A stretch of DNA of 30,532 nt from Candidatus Andersenbacteria bacterium RIFCSPHIGHO2_02_FULL_45_11 (GCA_001817055.1 MHHP01000014.1:16915-47446); one strand, 5' to 3'; positions 1-8,102 are shown, counted from the stretch's first letter. Notes: generated by a model not told the origin, from the sequence alone. Program-made: numbers and translations.

Positions 1-1371
1 AATAATGATGCAACTGCAGAGCATGATGGTATTCAGGGCGTTGCCCAGTGGTGGACCCAATATGGAGGGCCCAGTGTACTCGCAGGCACTACTTGGGGCA
101 GCGTGTCGCTTGTAACAGGCAGGGCGCGCATTGTTGGAAACGAATACACGAAGAACTTCTTTCGCATTCCGTATGTTCATGGGGCATTCATGGCTCTTGA
201 GCACGGTCTCGCATTGAACATGGTATTTCCAGAAGAGTTATTCATGTACTGGGAGGATGTTGTAGTAAGCGTGCGTGCGCAAAAACAGAGCGTACGGCTT
301 ATGCGTATTTCGTCCCCTGTTGTGCATCATGATGATGAAAAAACTGATACGTCAGACCAAAAACTTTATTACCTGGTTCGCAACGGTGCGTATGTACTGG
401 AACACGAACTATCGTATGTCTGGAGATTGTATTGGTATACGGTAAACACGGTGCGGCAGATATATCACCGCTATCAGAATTCGCACACGCATCAGATTAT
501 AGCCGAGGCTCTTGCCGATGCTCGCGCGGGGCGGTTAGGTGCTATTGTCATTCCCCGACTTGATCGGGGAATCCACGTCGTAACAATCGGGGCGGTCATT
601 GTCACGCATAATAGCGAACAGTATATTACCAAGTGTGTTGAAAGCCTAAGGGGCGAAGGTATTACGGACATCGTTGTTGTAGATAGCGCATCTACGGATA
701 CTACGCTTCAAGAAGTTAATGCATCGCAGGTTCAAGTTATCGCCTTGTCTGAGAATAAAGGCTTTGGATATGCGGCAAACAAGGGTGCGCAACATATGAA
801 CACTGATTATGTTCTCTTTATAAATCCGGATGCATATTTGGAAACGGGCGCGCTGCAGTATGCCCAAGACCTTTTTGATGGGGGTGAAAAAATAGGCGTT
901 GTTGGATTGGCGCTGCAGGATGATCAGGGTATTTCTGAGTCCGCAGGGTACGGGTATGAGCCAACCCTTATGCAGCTAATGCGTCGTCAGCGTAAGTCGT
1001 CATTCCGGCCAGCTCACGTCATTCCCCGACTTGATCGGGGAATCCACGTCGACTGGGTATCTGGAGGCGCTATGGTAGTAAAAAAAGCCATCTTTGATCA
1101 GCTTGGCGGTTTTGATGAACAGTTCTTCCTGTACTGGGAAGACGTAGACTTTTGCCGCAGGGTCCGGCAAGCAGGATATTCGGTCTGGGTACATCCGCAA
1201 GCTAGGGCTATTCATATACGCGGAGCAAGTCAGGCAGACACGGCACTAAAAACACGCATATATGATATGTCCGCAGACAGGTACTATAAAAAGCACTACT
1301 CTACTTCTATATGGCTACTCCAGCGGATTCTACGAAAAATATATCGCATAGCACGTCCCGAAGCTCGGTAG
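1..1371 (+). CDS. Fused tandem family-2 glycosyltransferases, 5' end outside window
   Basis: The frame is open from base 1, so the true start lies upstream. Residues to about 180 look like the C-terminal half of one GT2 enzyme (YVHGAFMAL, then LFMYWEDV as the acceptor-side acidic motif). After a repeat-derived VIPRLDRGIHV comes an almost complete second GT2: GAVIVTHNSE nucleotide-binding strand, VVVDSASTDTT, FINPDA (DXD-like), then GGFDEQFFLYWEDVDFCRR and a C-terminal His motif. The second module has no ATG, GTG or TTG near its beginning, so it depends on the fusion. A second repeat copy lies inside it, before DWVSGGAMVV. The family moves sugars from nucleotide-sugars, often rhamnose, to lipid-linked glycans at the inner membrane face; the two ligase-like genes downstream fit a polysaccharide locus. 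The fold assignment is secure; donor and acceptor are unknown. Confidence 0.85.
   Translation, partial: NNDATAEHDGIQGVAQWWTQYGGPSVLAGTTWGSVSLVTGRARIVGNEYTKNFFRIPYVHGAFMALEHGLALNMVFPEELFMYWEDVVVSVRAQKQSVRLMRISSPVVHHDDEKTDTSDQKLYYLVRNGAYVLEHELSYVWRLYWYTVNTVRQIYHRYQNSHTHQIIAEALADARAGRLGAIVIPRLDRGIHVVTIGAVIVTHNSEQYITKCVESLRGEGITDIVVVDSASTDTTLQEVNASQVQVIALSENKGFGYAANKGAQHMNTDYVLFINPDAYLETGALQYAQDLFDGGEKIGVVGLALQDDQGISESAGYGYEPTLMQLMRRQRKSSFRPAHVIPRLDRGIHVDWVSGGAMVVKKAIFDQLGGFDEQFFLYWEDVDFCRRVRQAGYSVWVHPQARAIHIRGASQADTALKTRIYDMSADRYYKKHYSTSIWLLQRILRKIYRIARPEAR
547..580 (+). repeat. Palindromic dispersed element, in frame, copy 1
   Basis: This 34-bp unit has inverted arms (TTCCCCGA / TCGGGGAA) and is identical to 1018-1051. 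It is read in frame as VIPRLDRGIHV and sits exactly where two glycosyltransferases are joined. Confidence 0.9.
999..1051 (+). repeat. Palindromic dispersed element, in frame, copy 2, with partial relative
   Basis: Bases 1018-1051 repeat 547-580 exactly and in the same codon phase. Just upstream, 999-1010 (GTCATTCCGGCC) matches the end of a GC-rich relative found at 17182-17230, so two related elements lie side by side inside the second glycosyltransferase module. Confidence 0.85.
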
Positions 1372-2672
1372 GTGCAGGTATAGTGCTGGTTATCTGGGCT
1401 ACGAGCATTATTTGTGGCCAGTTAGTGAGGTTGCCGTTATTTGGCAATCCGCCAACTGGCGGAGGGGTCATATTACCAAGCGATATCGCAAATGTTCTGG
1501 TTATCGTATACGCGATCGTCGCTCCCCTCGCCCCGGATGGGGAGAGGGTTAGGGTGAGGGGAAAGGCGCAATGGGCCCTTGCCGCCATCACCCCATTCCT
1601 CCTTTGGTCCTTATTCGTACTTTGCATACACATAGGCCAGCTTTCTGGCGAAGAATTTATAGTAGCCTTGTCGTATTGGATACGGCTGTTTACAACTCTC
1701 GCCCTACTTCCCTCGTTTTTCGTCATATTTCAAAATAAGAATAATCAAAAGCTATTGAGGCCCCTTATTCTTTTTCTAGTCATCCCCCTCGTTGTTCTCG
1801 GATATATTCAACTCATAGTTCAGCCTTCACTTCACGGCATCTCTGGCGGTTGGGATCCTCACAACTTTAGAATGGTATCAACATGGCTCGACCCTAATTT
1901 CTTTGGGATATTCCTGGTGATACTTCTGCCGTACGTCGTAGTGGGCAATTCGGGAAAACGCTTGGGGTTAACGCTAAAACCCCAAGCGTTGAGGAGAATT
2001 GCAGCAGTCTCCATCATCTTCCCCGCCATTCTTCTCACCCAATCCCGCAGTACCTTTATTGCAATATTTGTTGCGGGAACTATTTGCGGAATCTTATATC
2101 TACTACGCGTTCGTATCACTCCAATATATAAAAAGCTGGTAATACTGGGCGCCAGTCTTGCTATAGCGTGTATTGTGCTTGGTATAATGTTGCTTGGTGA
2201 TAGGGCGTCGAATATTTTTCTTCATGATCCAACGGTCAGTATACGCAGCGATGCATATAAAACAGTTTGGCGGAACCTTGTTGAGCCGAATATTCTATTG
2301 GGGGTTGGGTATAATGCGTACCAATTTGCTGCCAAAGATGCAGGGGTTATCTCGGATTTTACTGCCCATTCCCGAGCAGGTTCTGACAGCAGTGTGCTTA
2401 CGCTTTTGGTTACAACGGGGATAATCGGCACAGCACTCTTTTTTGCACCCATATTTGCGGCTATGGCATTTCATCTTCGTAAATTTCTGCAAACCAATAA
2501 TCTGTATTCCCTCTGCTTCCTCTTTGTGACACTAGCCCTTCTTATGCAGTCACAGTTTACGAATAGTCTGCTGTATCCGCACATACTGATGGTTTATATG
2601 TTATTGGCAGCTGTAGTATCGATCCCCTCTCCCGTTCTGGGAGAGGGCGGGGGTGAGGGGAAATCCTTATGA
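1311..2672 (+). CDS. O-antigen ligase/polymerase-like membrane protein (first)
   Basis: A 453-residue polytopic protein with roughly ten hydrophobic segments. The pattern is that of the Wzy_C/O-antigen ligase family: a loop with WLDPNFFGIFL, a helix ending LLTQSRSTF, and a large loop with VGYNAYQFAA before the last helices. Such proteins polymerise or transfer lipid-linked glycans on the outer face of the membrane. It overlaps the glycosyltransferase frame by 61 bp and the next gene by 4 bp (ATGA), suggesting one operon. Three repeat-derived segments lie in it: residues 71-84 (GERVRVRGK), 214-229 (KRLGLTLKPQALRR) and the extreme C-terminus (PSPVLGEGGGEGK). All fall between or after predicted helices. 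Exact activity (ligase or polymerase) cannot be told. Confidence 0.8.
   Translation: MATPADSTKNISHSTSRSSVGAGIVLVIWATSIICGQLVRLPLFGNPPTGGGVILPSDIANVLVIVYAIVAPLAPDGERVRVRGKAQWALAAITPFLLWSLFVLCIHIGQLSGEEFIVALSYWIRLFTTLALLPSFFVIFQNKNNQKLLRPLILFLVIPLVVLGYIQLIVQPSLHGISGGWDPHNFRMVSTWLDPNFFGIFLVILLPYVVVGNSGKRLGLTLKPQALRRIAAVSIIFPAILLTQSRSTFIAIFVAGTICGILYLLRVRITPIYKKLVILGASLAIACIVLGIMLLGDRASNIFLHDPTVSIRSDAYKTVWRNLVEPNILLGVGYNAYQFAAKDAGVISDFTAHSRAGSDSSVLTLLVTTGIIGTALFFAPIFAAMAFHLRKFLQTNNLYSLCFLFVTLALLMQSQFTNSLLYPHILMVYMLLAAVVSIPSPVLGEGGGEGKSL
1523..1561 (+). repeat. CCCTCTCCC...GGGAGAGGG family, copy a
   Basis: Variant (CCCCTCGCCCC / GGGGAGAGGG followed by TTAGGGTGAGGGG) read in frame inside the first ligase-like gene, in a loop between helices. 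Confidence 0.8.
1951..1997 (+). repeat. 47-bp palindromic element, copy A
   Basis: Identical over 47 bp to 2797-2843. The core is an 11-bp inverted repeat, CGCTTGGGGTT / AACCCCAAGCG, with an 8-base loop. It begins at codon position 2 and is read as GKRLGLTLKPQALRR. Confidence 0.95.
2624..2660 (+). repeat. CCCTCTCCC...GGGAGAGGG family, copy b
   Basis: Identical over 37 bp to 3817-3853. It supplies the C-terminal residues PSPVLGEGGGEGK of the first ligase-like protein. Confidence 0.9.
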
Positions 2673-3991
2673 CAAACATTCTTGTATCTCTGCTTACAGG
2701 CCTTCTGCCGCTCTACGTTGTCCGATTCAATGTATTCGGAATCCCAACTAATGTATTTGAAGTCGCAGTATGGGCGACAGCGGCGAGTTGGCTGGCCGGG
2801 AAAACGCTTGGGGTTAACGCTAAAACCCCAAGCGTTGAGGAGACCAGCGGTTTTCGCGCGATACCAAAATCTACTCTTATTTTTATCGCCCTTTTTATTC
2901 TTTCCGCAATTATTTCCACTACCATATCTTCAGAGCTACGAAATAGTCTAGGTATTCTCAAGGGCTGGATCATAACTCCTATCTTGTTTGGACTTTTGGT
3001 ACATACTTCAACTGATAAGAAGGCAATTATCCGCTCACTTATTCTTTCCGGCCTCGTAGTCGCCTTATTCGGATTTTCACAAATACACGGGTTTAACCGC
3101 ATATATTCCGTCTACGACGTCCCAAATTCGCTAGCATTATTCCTTGTTCCAACATCCGTTCTTGCGGCTTGGCTCGGCGTAAAAAATACCGACAAGTTTT
3201 ATAAATATGCTGCGATAGTAATGCTTATTGCCATAGTTCTTACCCAGTCATTAGGGGCGATAGTTGCGCTTGTGGGAACTGTAATAGCTGGAACAGTCCT
3301 CGCTTCGCGTACTCACCCCCTCCAGCTCCCCCTTGAAAAGGGGGAGAGAACGTTCGTGACTCCTCCCCTTTTCAAGGGGAGGATGGGTGGGGTGCAAAAG
3401 CGTTTATTCCTAGAGATTTTTATTATGGGGATTATCGCAATTCTCTTTTTCACCCTCTCCGGCCGCTTTAGCTATCTTATATCCCCATTAATCCACCCCA
3501 ACACAACAAATTCTGTCACCGTACGAATGCAATTATGGGATATTGGAGCAGAGTTAATTAAAAAACATCCAATACTCGGTATCGGCCTCGGCCAATTTGA
3601 ACCCGCATACCAAGCGGAATTACACCGTCGTTTTGCGGAAGAGGCCTGTGGAGAAAAAAGTACACAGCCCTGCCTGCCGGCAGGCAGGTATAAGCTACAA
3701 GCTGAGTATGTTTTCCGCGATCCCCACAATTGGATCATATCATTCTGGCTAAATACCGGCTTGCTAGGACTATTGAGCTTCATTGGCCTTAATTACATAG
3801 CAATAACGAAATCGCTCCCCTCTCCCGTTCTGGGAGAGGGCGGGGGTGAGGGGAAAACTGTCTATCGCCAAGCTATCGCCCTCGCAATTATATCAATCCT
3901 TATCTTCGGCCTCTTCGATACTATCTATTGGAAAAATGACTTGTCAGCACTCTGGTGGATACTGCTAGCGTATTCCCTTCCCCTTATATAA
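2669..3991 (+). CDS. O-antigen ligase/polymerase-like membrane protein (second)
   Basis: A 440-residue polytopic protein with the same architecture as its upstream neighbour: helices throughout, LTQSLGAIVALVG, a large loop with GIGLGQFEPAY, then RDPHNWIISFW. Its start overlaps the previous stop (ATGA), so translation is probably coupled. Four repeat-derived stretches interrupt it: residues 43-58 (the 47-bp element in a different frame from copy A), about 216-242 (LPLEKGER...PLFKGRMGG), about 334-340 (CLPAGR) and 383-395 (PSPVLGEGGGEGK). The frame survives all four, so it is probably expressed. The 3' end overlaps the convergent pilin gene by 27 bp with no terminator visible between them. Family call good; substrate unknown. 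Confidence 0.8.
   Translation: MTNILVSLLTGLLPLYVVRFNVFGIPTNVFEVAVWATAASWLAGKTLGVNAKTPSVEETSGFRAIPKSTLIFIALFILSAIISTTISSELRNSLGILKGWIITPILFGLLVHTSTDKKAIIRSLILSGLVVALFGFSQIHGFNRIYSVYDVPNSLALFLVPTSVLAAWLGVKNTDKFYKYAAIVMLIAIVLTQSLGAIVALVGTVIAGTVLASRTHPLQLPLEKGERTFVTPPLFKGRMGGVQKRLFLEIFIMGIIAILFFTLSGRFSYLISPLIHPNTTNSVTVRMQLWDIGAELIKKHPILGIGLGQFEPAYQAELHRRFAEEACGEKSTQPCLPAGRYKLQAEYVFRDPHNWIISFWLNTGLLGLLSFIGLNYIAITKSLPSPVLGEGGGEGKTVYRQAIALAIISILIFGLFDTIYWKNDLSALWWILLAYSLPLI
2797..2843 (+). repeat. 47-bp palindromic element, copy B
   Basis: Identical to 1951-1997 but starting at codon position 3, so it is read as GKTLGVNAKTPSVEE rather than GKRLGLTLKPQALRR. Confidence 0.95.
3314..3394 (+). repeat. 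Compound inverted element inside second ligase gene
   Basis: Two arms facing each other, each itself palindromic: CCCCCTTGAAAAGGGGG near 3328-3344 and CCCCTTTTCAAGGGG near 3364-3378, bounded by CACCCCCTCC and GGATGGGTGGGGTG. The insertion of about 81 bp is a multiple of three and is translated. Confidence 0.85.
3669..3688 (+). repeat. 20-bp perfect palindrome in coding sequence
   Basis: CCTGCCTGCC followed by its exact inverse GGCAGGCAGG, translated within TQPCLPAGRYK. I associate this type of short palindrome with parcubacterial genomes. Confidence 0.85.
3817..3853 (+). repeat. CCCTCTCCC...GGGAGAGGG family, copy c
   Basis: 37 bp identical to 2624-2660, in the same codon phase, near the end of the second ligase-like gene. 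Confidence 0.9.
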
Positions 3992-5074
3992 GTCGATGTT
4001 CTTAATACTTTCCTGAAGTTTTTGATATTTTTGAAAGGCATCGTTACTTTGCCTTCGTAAAACTCCAAGGTCAGTTTGCTCTTGTGCACTAAGGTTGCCC
4101 TTGCTTTGAATGCCAAGTATTTGTTTGTCGATTGCTTGGATTTGATTTCCTGCATCAATGAGCGCAGCGGGTGTAACGGTATTTTCGAATACGATTGTTT
4201 CTGCAGGCTTAGCTCCAAAAAATCGAGATACGAGGTTCCGTTGATCTCCACCATTCGCAAGTCTTGCTTCCTCATTTTTTGCAGCTGACAATGCAGTATC
4301 AATTTTATTCGATACAGTTTGATTTTGTTGGGCTGCGGCAGCTATCTCCGCTCTTATTGGAGTCATTCCCTGAGTACCACCAGTTTGGGGTTGTGACTGA
4401 TTTCCTGCTTGCCCCGTTTGTCCCGCAGAATTACCGCCAGTTTGGGCCTGCTGAGTAGATGAAGCAGGGTTTTGAGGCTGCACGGGCGTTCCGTTTTGAG
4501 GATCAAGGCCTACTTGAGTGGTGGTTGCAGCATTGCTGCTCGGTAGGCTAGCAGCAGTTTCGTTACCGCCAGGGTTTGCGCCGCTTGGTTTGTTGTTGGA
4601 GTCGGTCTTTGTATCTCCACCATCTTTCGGAGTCCCCGTTCCGGTTTCTCCAAGCTTCGGCTCTGCCGCGTCACTGCCCAAATATCTGTTGATCGTATTA
4701 AGGATTACTACGGATATAAGGGATATAAAAATGCCAACAAGCGCGGATTGAATCCAGCTTTTTGCTGTTTTTACCTGATCCCCGTTGCCACCAGCTGTCA
4801 TATACATATACCCACCGATGACGACACTGATGACGCCAATAATAACCAAAGCCGCAATCACGACATTTACTGCTACGCCAATAAATTTAAGAATCGGCTT
4901 ATCGTCTTTTATGAAATTATCTATGGATTTATCCGTAATTCCCGGCAAGCCAACCTCAAACTCCCCAAAAGTGCCAGATTGCGAATCAGTAGCAGACGGC
5001 GTATTGGCAGCAAAAGTAATTGGACCTAACAAACTGCCCAACAATAGAAAAGTGATTATTTTAATTGCGCGCAT
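3965..5074 (-). CDS. T4SS pilin-like (TrbC/VirB2-type) membrane protein with long Gln/Gly-rich tail
   Basis: A 369-residue protein. An N-terminal signal peptide (residues 1-23, ending ITFAA) is followed by a short acidic region and two hydrophobic helices (about 64-95 and 107-128) separated by GGYMYMTAGGNGDQV, the layout of the T4SS pilin/TrbC family. Residues about 140-250 are low-complexity and rich in G, Q, N, T and P; the last 110 residues are charged and probably helical. The family is normally only 100-150 residues, so the tail is unusual. It is the last gene of the minus-strand operon, overlapping the preceding gene by 19 bp, and converges with the ligase gene. The pilin-like N-terminus is clear; whether the long form is polymerised or an inner-membrane variant is unknown. 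Confidence 0.75.
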   Translation of the reverse strand: MRAIKIITFLLLGSLLGPITFAANTPSATDSQSGTFGEFEVGLPGITDKSIDNFIKDDKPILKFIGVAVNVVIAALVIIGVISVVIGGYMYMTAGGNGDQVKTAKSWIQSALVGIFISLISVVILNTINRYLGSDAAEPKLGETGTGTPKDGGDTKTDSNNKPSGANPGGNETAASLPSSNAATTTQVGLDPQNGTPVQPQNPASSTQQAQTGGNSAGQTGQAGNQSQPQTGGTQGMTPIRAEIAAAAQQNQTVSNKIDTALSAAKNEEARLANGGDQRNLVSRFFGAKPAETIVFENTVTPAALIDAGNQIQAIDKQILGIQSKGNLSAQEQTDLGVLRRQSNDAFQKYQKLQESIKNIDLYKGKGIR

Positions 5075-5547
5075 ATATCTACATTACCAAAACTCTGTAT
5101 CCATACTCCAGTATTAACTGCTTGACCCGCAGTTGTTTCGCACGCACCTTTCAAAATCGCTATAAACATCACAATAAAGAATATAATCATTAGAATCGCC
5201 ATAATGATTATACCTGTAATTCCCAACTTCTTCCCCACAAATCGGCCAATAAATGCGCCTATGCCGGTGCCTACTACCGGAATTATAGATCCGATAGTTC
5301 CTCCAACCGTAGCGCCTGCGGTTGCACCGGCCTGTGCATTTGCCTGCTTAATTGCCCCTGACTTAAGCATCGCGAGTCGGCTTTTGTATGCAGATGGTTG
5401 CTGACCCTCGTCGCCGTCATCATTATTTGGCGAGCTTTGAGTATTCCTAAGCAGCCCTCCTCGCAGCTGCTGACTAATATTCCTACCCCTTGCCATACCC
5501 AGTGCTGCTTTCTTTGCGCCCTCGTTTGCAATAGTCCCCAATGCCAT
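5056..5547 (-). CDS. Small glycine-zipper membrane protein of the T4SS operon
   Basis: A 163-residue protein of unknown function. The first 80 residues are polar and basic. Residues about 85-115 form a glycine-zipper-like stretch (GATAGATVGGTIGSIIP, GTGIGAFIGRFVGKK), followed by a strongly hydrophobic helix (GIIIMAILMIIFFIVMFIAI). The C-terminal domain carries two cysteines (KGACETT and VDICAQ) that could form a disulfide if exported. It starts 2 bp after the VirB4 stop and overlaps the pilin gene by 19 bp, so it is co-transcribed. Its place between VirB4 and pilin suggests an envelope component of the apparatus; I recognise no named family. Confidence 0.7.
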   Translation of the reverse strand: MALGTIANEGAKKAALGMARGRNISQQLRGGLLRNTQSSPNNDDGDEGQQPSAYKSRLAMLKSGAIKQANAQAGATAGATVGGTIGSIIPVVGTGIGAFIGRFVGKKLGITGIIIMAILMIIFFIVMFIAILKGACETTAGQAVNTGVWIQSFGNVDICAQLK

Positions 5548-5549
5548 AT

Positions 5550-7388
5550 TTATTTCCCGGCCATCTCCCGCTTGGCCGCTTCAATAGCAAGAATCTGTTG
5601 TGGGTCTGATGTAATAACCTGGTCTTCCGCATAGCTCGCCACAACTTTAATGGCAACATGTTTTAAGCCGGCGAAGAAAATACCTTCTCCTACGTCGCTT
5701 TCGAGTAAGCGAAACTTTTCGTGATCGGTTAAGTAGAATACTTCTGAAAGAGCATCAATGGCTGCAGGTGACTGGCGAAGTAGGAGCTGGATGGATGAGT
5801 TGGTAACAATCGGCTTGCCATATTTCGAACCCAAAAAGTCTGAAATATCCTGGGTAATAGTGGTAACTCCCAGGTAATACTTACGCGCACGCTTCGCCAT
5901 AGAGAATAAGAACTTCGCAGATTCTTCGTTGCGCATCATGATCCAGGCTTCGTCTACTACCAGGATTCGCTTCTTCAGTTGGCTCCTTATTCGGTTCCAT
6001 ATAAAGCCAAGAACTACGTACATGGCAATGGGCCTCAGCTCCTCTTCCATATCGCGAATGTTGAAGACGATGAGCTGCTGATCAAGGTCAATATTTGTTG
6101 CCCGGTTAAACACTCCGGCGAATGTTCCTTCCACGAATCGTTGCAACCGAACCGCAACATTTTTACCGCCGTCCATATCTTTGGTAATGTTGTAAAAATC
6201 TTGCAATGTCGGAACTTCTGGCTTGGTCCAGCGTGCACCTCGCGTAATATCTTTAAGTGCGTATGTCTCCCATAGTGCATTATCTACAATAGATTGCTCT
6301 TCGGCAGATAGGCCATCCACCATCAGCGATATTAATCCGAGCAAGCGGGTGATGTTTTCTCGCAGTACGGATTCCGGATTTTCATCCTCACCAAGATCGG
6401 GCAAATCAAACGGGTTAATACGATGGTCGGATGCAATTGCAATTTTTAAGTAGGCTCCCCCCACTGCCTCGGCAAGGTAGCGATATTCTTGTTCCGGGTC
6501 GATGACAATAACTTCTACTCCAAACATCATGCTCCGCAATATCTCAAGTTTTACCGTACAGCTTTTTCCGGCACCGGATTTTGCGAAGATTACCATGTTC
6601 GCATTTTCCAAACTGAACCGGTCGAATAGAATGAGGCTGCTGTTATGCAGGTTAATCCCATACAGAACACCAGAGTTGCTCGTAAGGTCCGAGCTTACGA
6701 ACGGAAAGCTGGTAGAGAGCGGCGATGTGTTCATATTCACGTTTACCGCGAGGGCGTCGTGCCCTAAAGGCAGTGTAGAGGTAAATCCTTGCTCCATTTG
6801 GAATAGGGCTGGCTTTGCATAAATAAGGCGGCCTTCAAGCAGCACTTCTATTTGAGACAAGATTTCATCTAGCTCTTCTTCGGTATTCCCGTACACGGTG
6901 ATATACAGCCCATATTGGTAAAACCGCTCTGTTCCCTGCACTAAACGGTCTCGGAGCTCTTCAATATCTTGGTACGCTGTTTCAAGTTGGGGGTCGCGCA
7001 CCTTCCCCTGCTCTGCTTGCATAGAGATCGACGTAGAAACTTGAGTGATACGTTTGCGGAGTTCTTTTAAGATAGTTGCGGAGTCTTGCGGATATATGAA
7101 CATGGCAACGTCGAACTCAATATCGAAGTTCACAATAGACGCAAACCAGTTCGTATCAAGGTACCGGGGGTAGGTAGTAACAAATATTGTGGTCGCAAAC
7201 TTTCCATCGATCTCAATCGATTTTGTCTTCACTTTGAATGCGGAAGGGGCGATAATATCTCGAAGAGAAGATACGCCCTTATCATATTGGTCCATGATGG
7301 CTTTAGTTTCTTTATCTGTCTCTGGCCCCCCAGTTGGGCGCGCGGTTGAAGCGGTAACCGTTTTTTCTTTCTTTTTAAATATATTCAT
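5550..7388 (-). CDS. virB4: VirB4/TraC-type T4SS ATPase
   Basis: A 612-residue cytoplasmic ATPase that powers pilus assembly or substrate transfer in type IV secretion. Residues about 1-250 are the CagE/TrbE/VirB4 N-domain. The motor domain has Walker A AKSGAGKS at 269-276 and Walker B RILVVDEAW at 474-482, followed by the VirB4/TraC hallmarks KRARKYYLGVTTITQD and NSSIQLLLRQ. Lengths of 600-850 are usual, so this is compact but complete. The start overlaps the upstream TraC-like gene by 4 bp, so translation is coupled. Together with PrgI and pilin it marks the operon as T4SS-derived. No relaxase or VirD4 coupling protein is visible in the window, so DNA transfer is not shown; secretion, pilus formation or uptake remain possible. 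Confidence 0.9.
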   Translation of the reverse strand: MNIFKKKEKTVTASTARPTGGPETDKETKAIMDQYDKGVSSLRDIIAPSAFKVKTKSIEIDGKFATTIFVTTYPRYLDTNWFASIVNFDIEFDVAMFIYPQDSATILKELRKRITQVSTSISMQAEQGKVRDPQLETAYQDIEELRDRLVQGTERFYQYGLYITVYGNTEEELDEILSQIEVLLEGRLIYAKPALFQMEQGFTSTLPLGHDALAVNVNMNTSPLSTSFPFVSSDLTSNSGVLYGINLHNSSLILFDRFSLENANMVIFAKSGAGKSCTVKLEILRSMMFGVEVIVIDPEQEYRYLAEAVGGAYLKIAIASDHRINPFDLPDLGEDENPESVLRENITRLLGLISLMVDGLSAEEQSIVDNALWETYALKDITRGARWTKPEVPTLQDFYNITKDMDGGKNVAVRLQRFVEGTFAGVFNRATNIDLDQQLIVFNIRDMEEELRPIAMYVVLGFIWNRIRSQLKKRILVVDEAWIMMRNEESAKFLFSMAKRARKYYLGVTTITQDISDFLGSKYGKPIVTNSSIQLLLRQSPAAIDALSEVFYLTDHEKFRLLESDVGEGIFFAGLKHVAIKVVASYAEDQVITSDPQQILAIEAAKREMAGK

Positions 7389-8086
7389 AGTGGAGAGTCG
7401 GTTTCCTGCAGCGTGAGCTGCGCGGCATTTCGCATTCGCTGATTGCGAGACGTAAGCGGGTTAAAGTAGTTGTAGAATAGTTCCAGTAGTTCCTGAGTTT
7501 TAAGCGGCACAACGCGTAGGCCAATGCCTCGCAGGCCAATTGCTACCTGCTCTACTCGATGCATCAGCTGAGTTTTATTATGCTCAAATTCAATATCGTT
7601 CATAACATGCTTGCCTGCAGCTCCCTTTGCGCCTTTACCAATCTTAGAAAAAAATCCCTCTTTTTTACTCTGTGCTACGGAAAAAGGAATGGTCACAAAG
7701 AATGTTTTTGTCATAATGTTACTTCCTTTTACCAGCTCCCCCACGAAATTGATGTATTCTGTCATCTGTAAGTGCAGAAGTTCGTTTTTTTGTAAGTCTC
7801 GCAAGCGTTTTACCTCCTCTAGATACGGCGTAATATCCATTTTGCGGGAAGAAACAGTAAGTTGGATAGAAAAATCGAGTGAGTTTATGAAATCTTGGTA
7901 CGCATACACGATAGCGTTCTGCTCTTCTTCTGATTTGAGTGCGAAATTAACAGATGAAATCATCATAATTGCGCGCATCGTTCCATCTTTCAAAATAACA
8001 ATGCCATCCCGCATCTCGGAGATGGTAAGAAGGCTTTGGCTCGGCTTCCCCTTCTGCGAGGGCGCCAACATTTCAAACAGTGCCAT
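7385..8086 (-). CDS. TraC-like T4SS component (VirB4 N-domain-like)
   Basis: A 233-residue protein upstream of and overlapping virB4. It begins with a strand-rich segment (SLLTISEMRDGIVILKDGTMRAIMMI) resembling the start of TraC/VirB4 N-domains, then a helical region (SEEEQNAIVYAYQDFINSL) and a basic insert (KKEGFFSKIGKG). In CPR genomes a separate TraC-like protein of this kind often precedes VirB4, as if the ATPase N-domain were split off. It has its own promoter: an extended -10, TGGTATAAT at 8094-8102, lies 7 bases from the ATG, leaving essentially no leader. No ATPase motif is present. The family assignment is from order and sequence resemblance; the role is inferred as an ATPase partner. 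Confidence 0.65.
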   Translation of the reverse strand: MALFEMLAPSQKGKPSQSLLTISEMRDGIVILKDGTMRAIMMISSVNFALKSEEEQNAIVYAYQDFINSLDFSIQLTVSSRKMDITPYLEEVKRLRDLQKNELLHLQMTEYINFVGELVKGSNIMTKTFFVTIPFSVAQSKKEGFFSKIGKGAKGAAGKHVMNDIEFEHNKTQLMHRVEQVAIGLRGIGLRVVPLKTQELLELFYNYFNPLTSRNQRMRNAAQLTLQETDSPL

Positions 8087-8093
8087 GCACTCT

Positions 8094-8102
8094 ATTATAC
8101 CA
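8094..8102 (-). promoter_or_regulatory. Extended -10 promoter, leaderless, for TraC-like/virB4 genes
   Basis: TGG TATAAT on the minus strand ends 7 bases before the ATG at 8086. The stop codon of the upstream ATPase gene (8095-8097) lies inside this -10 box. Confidence 0.65.
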
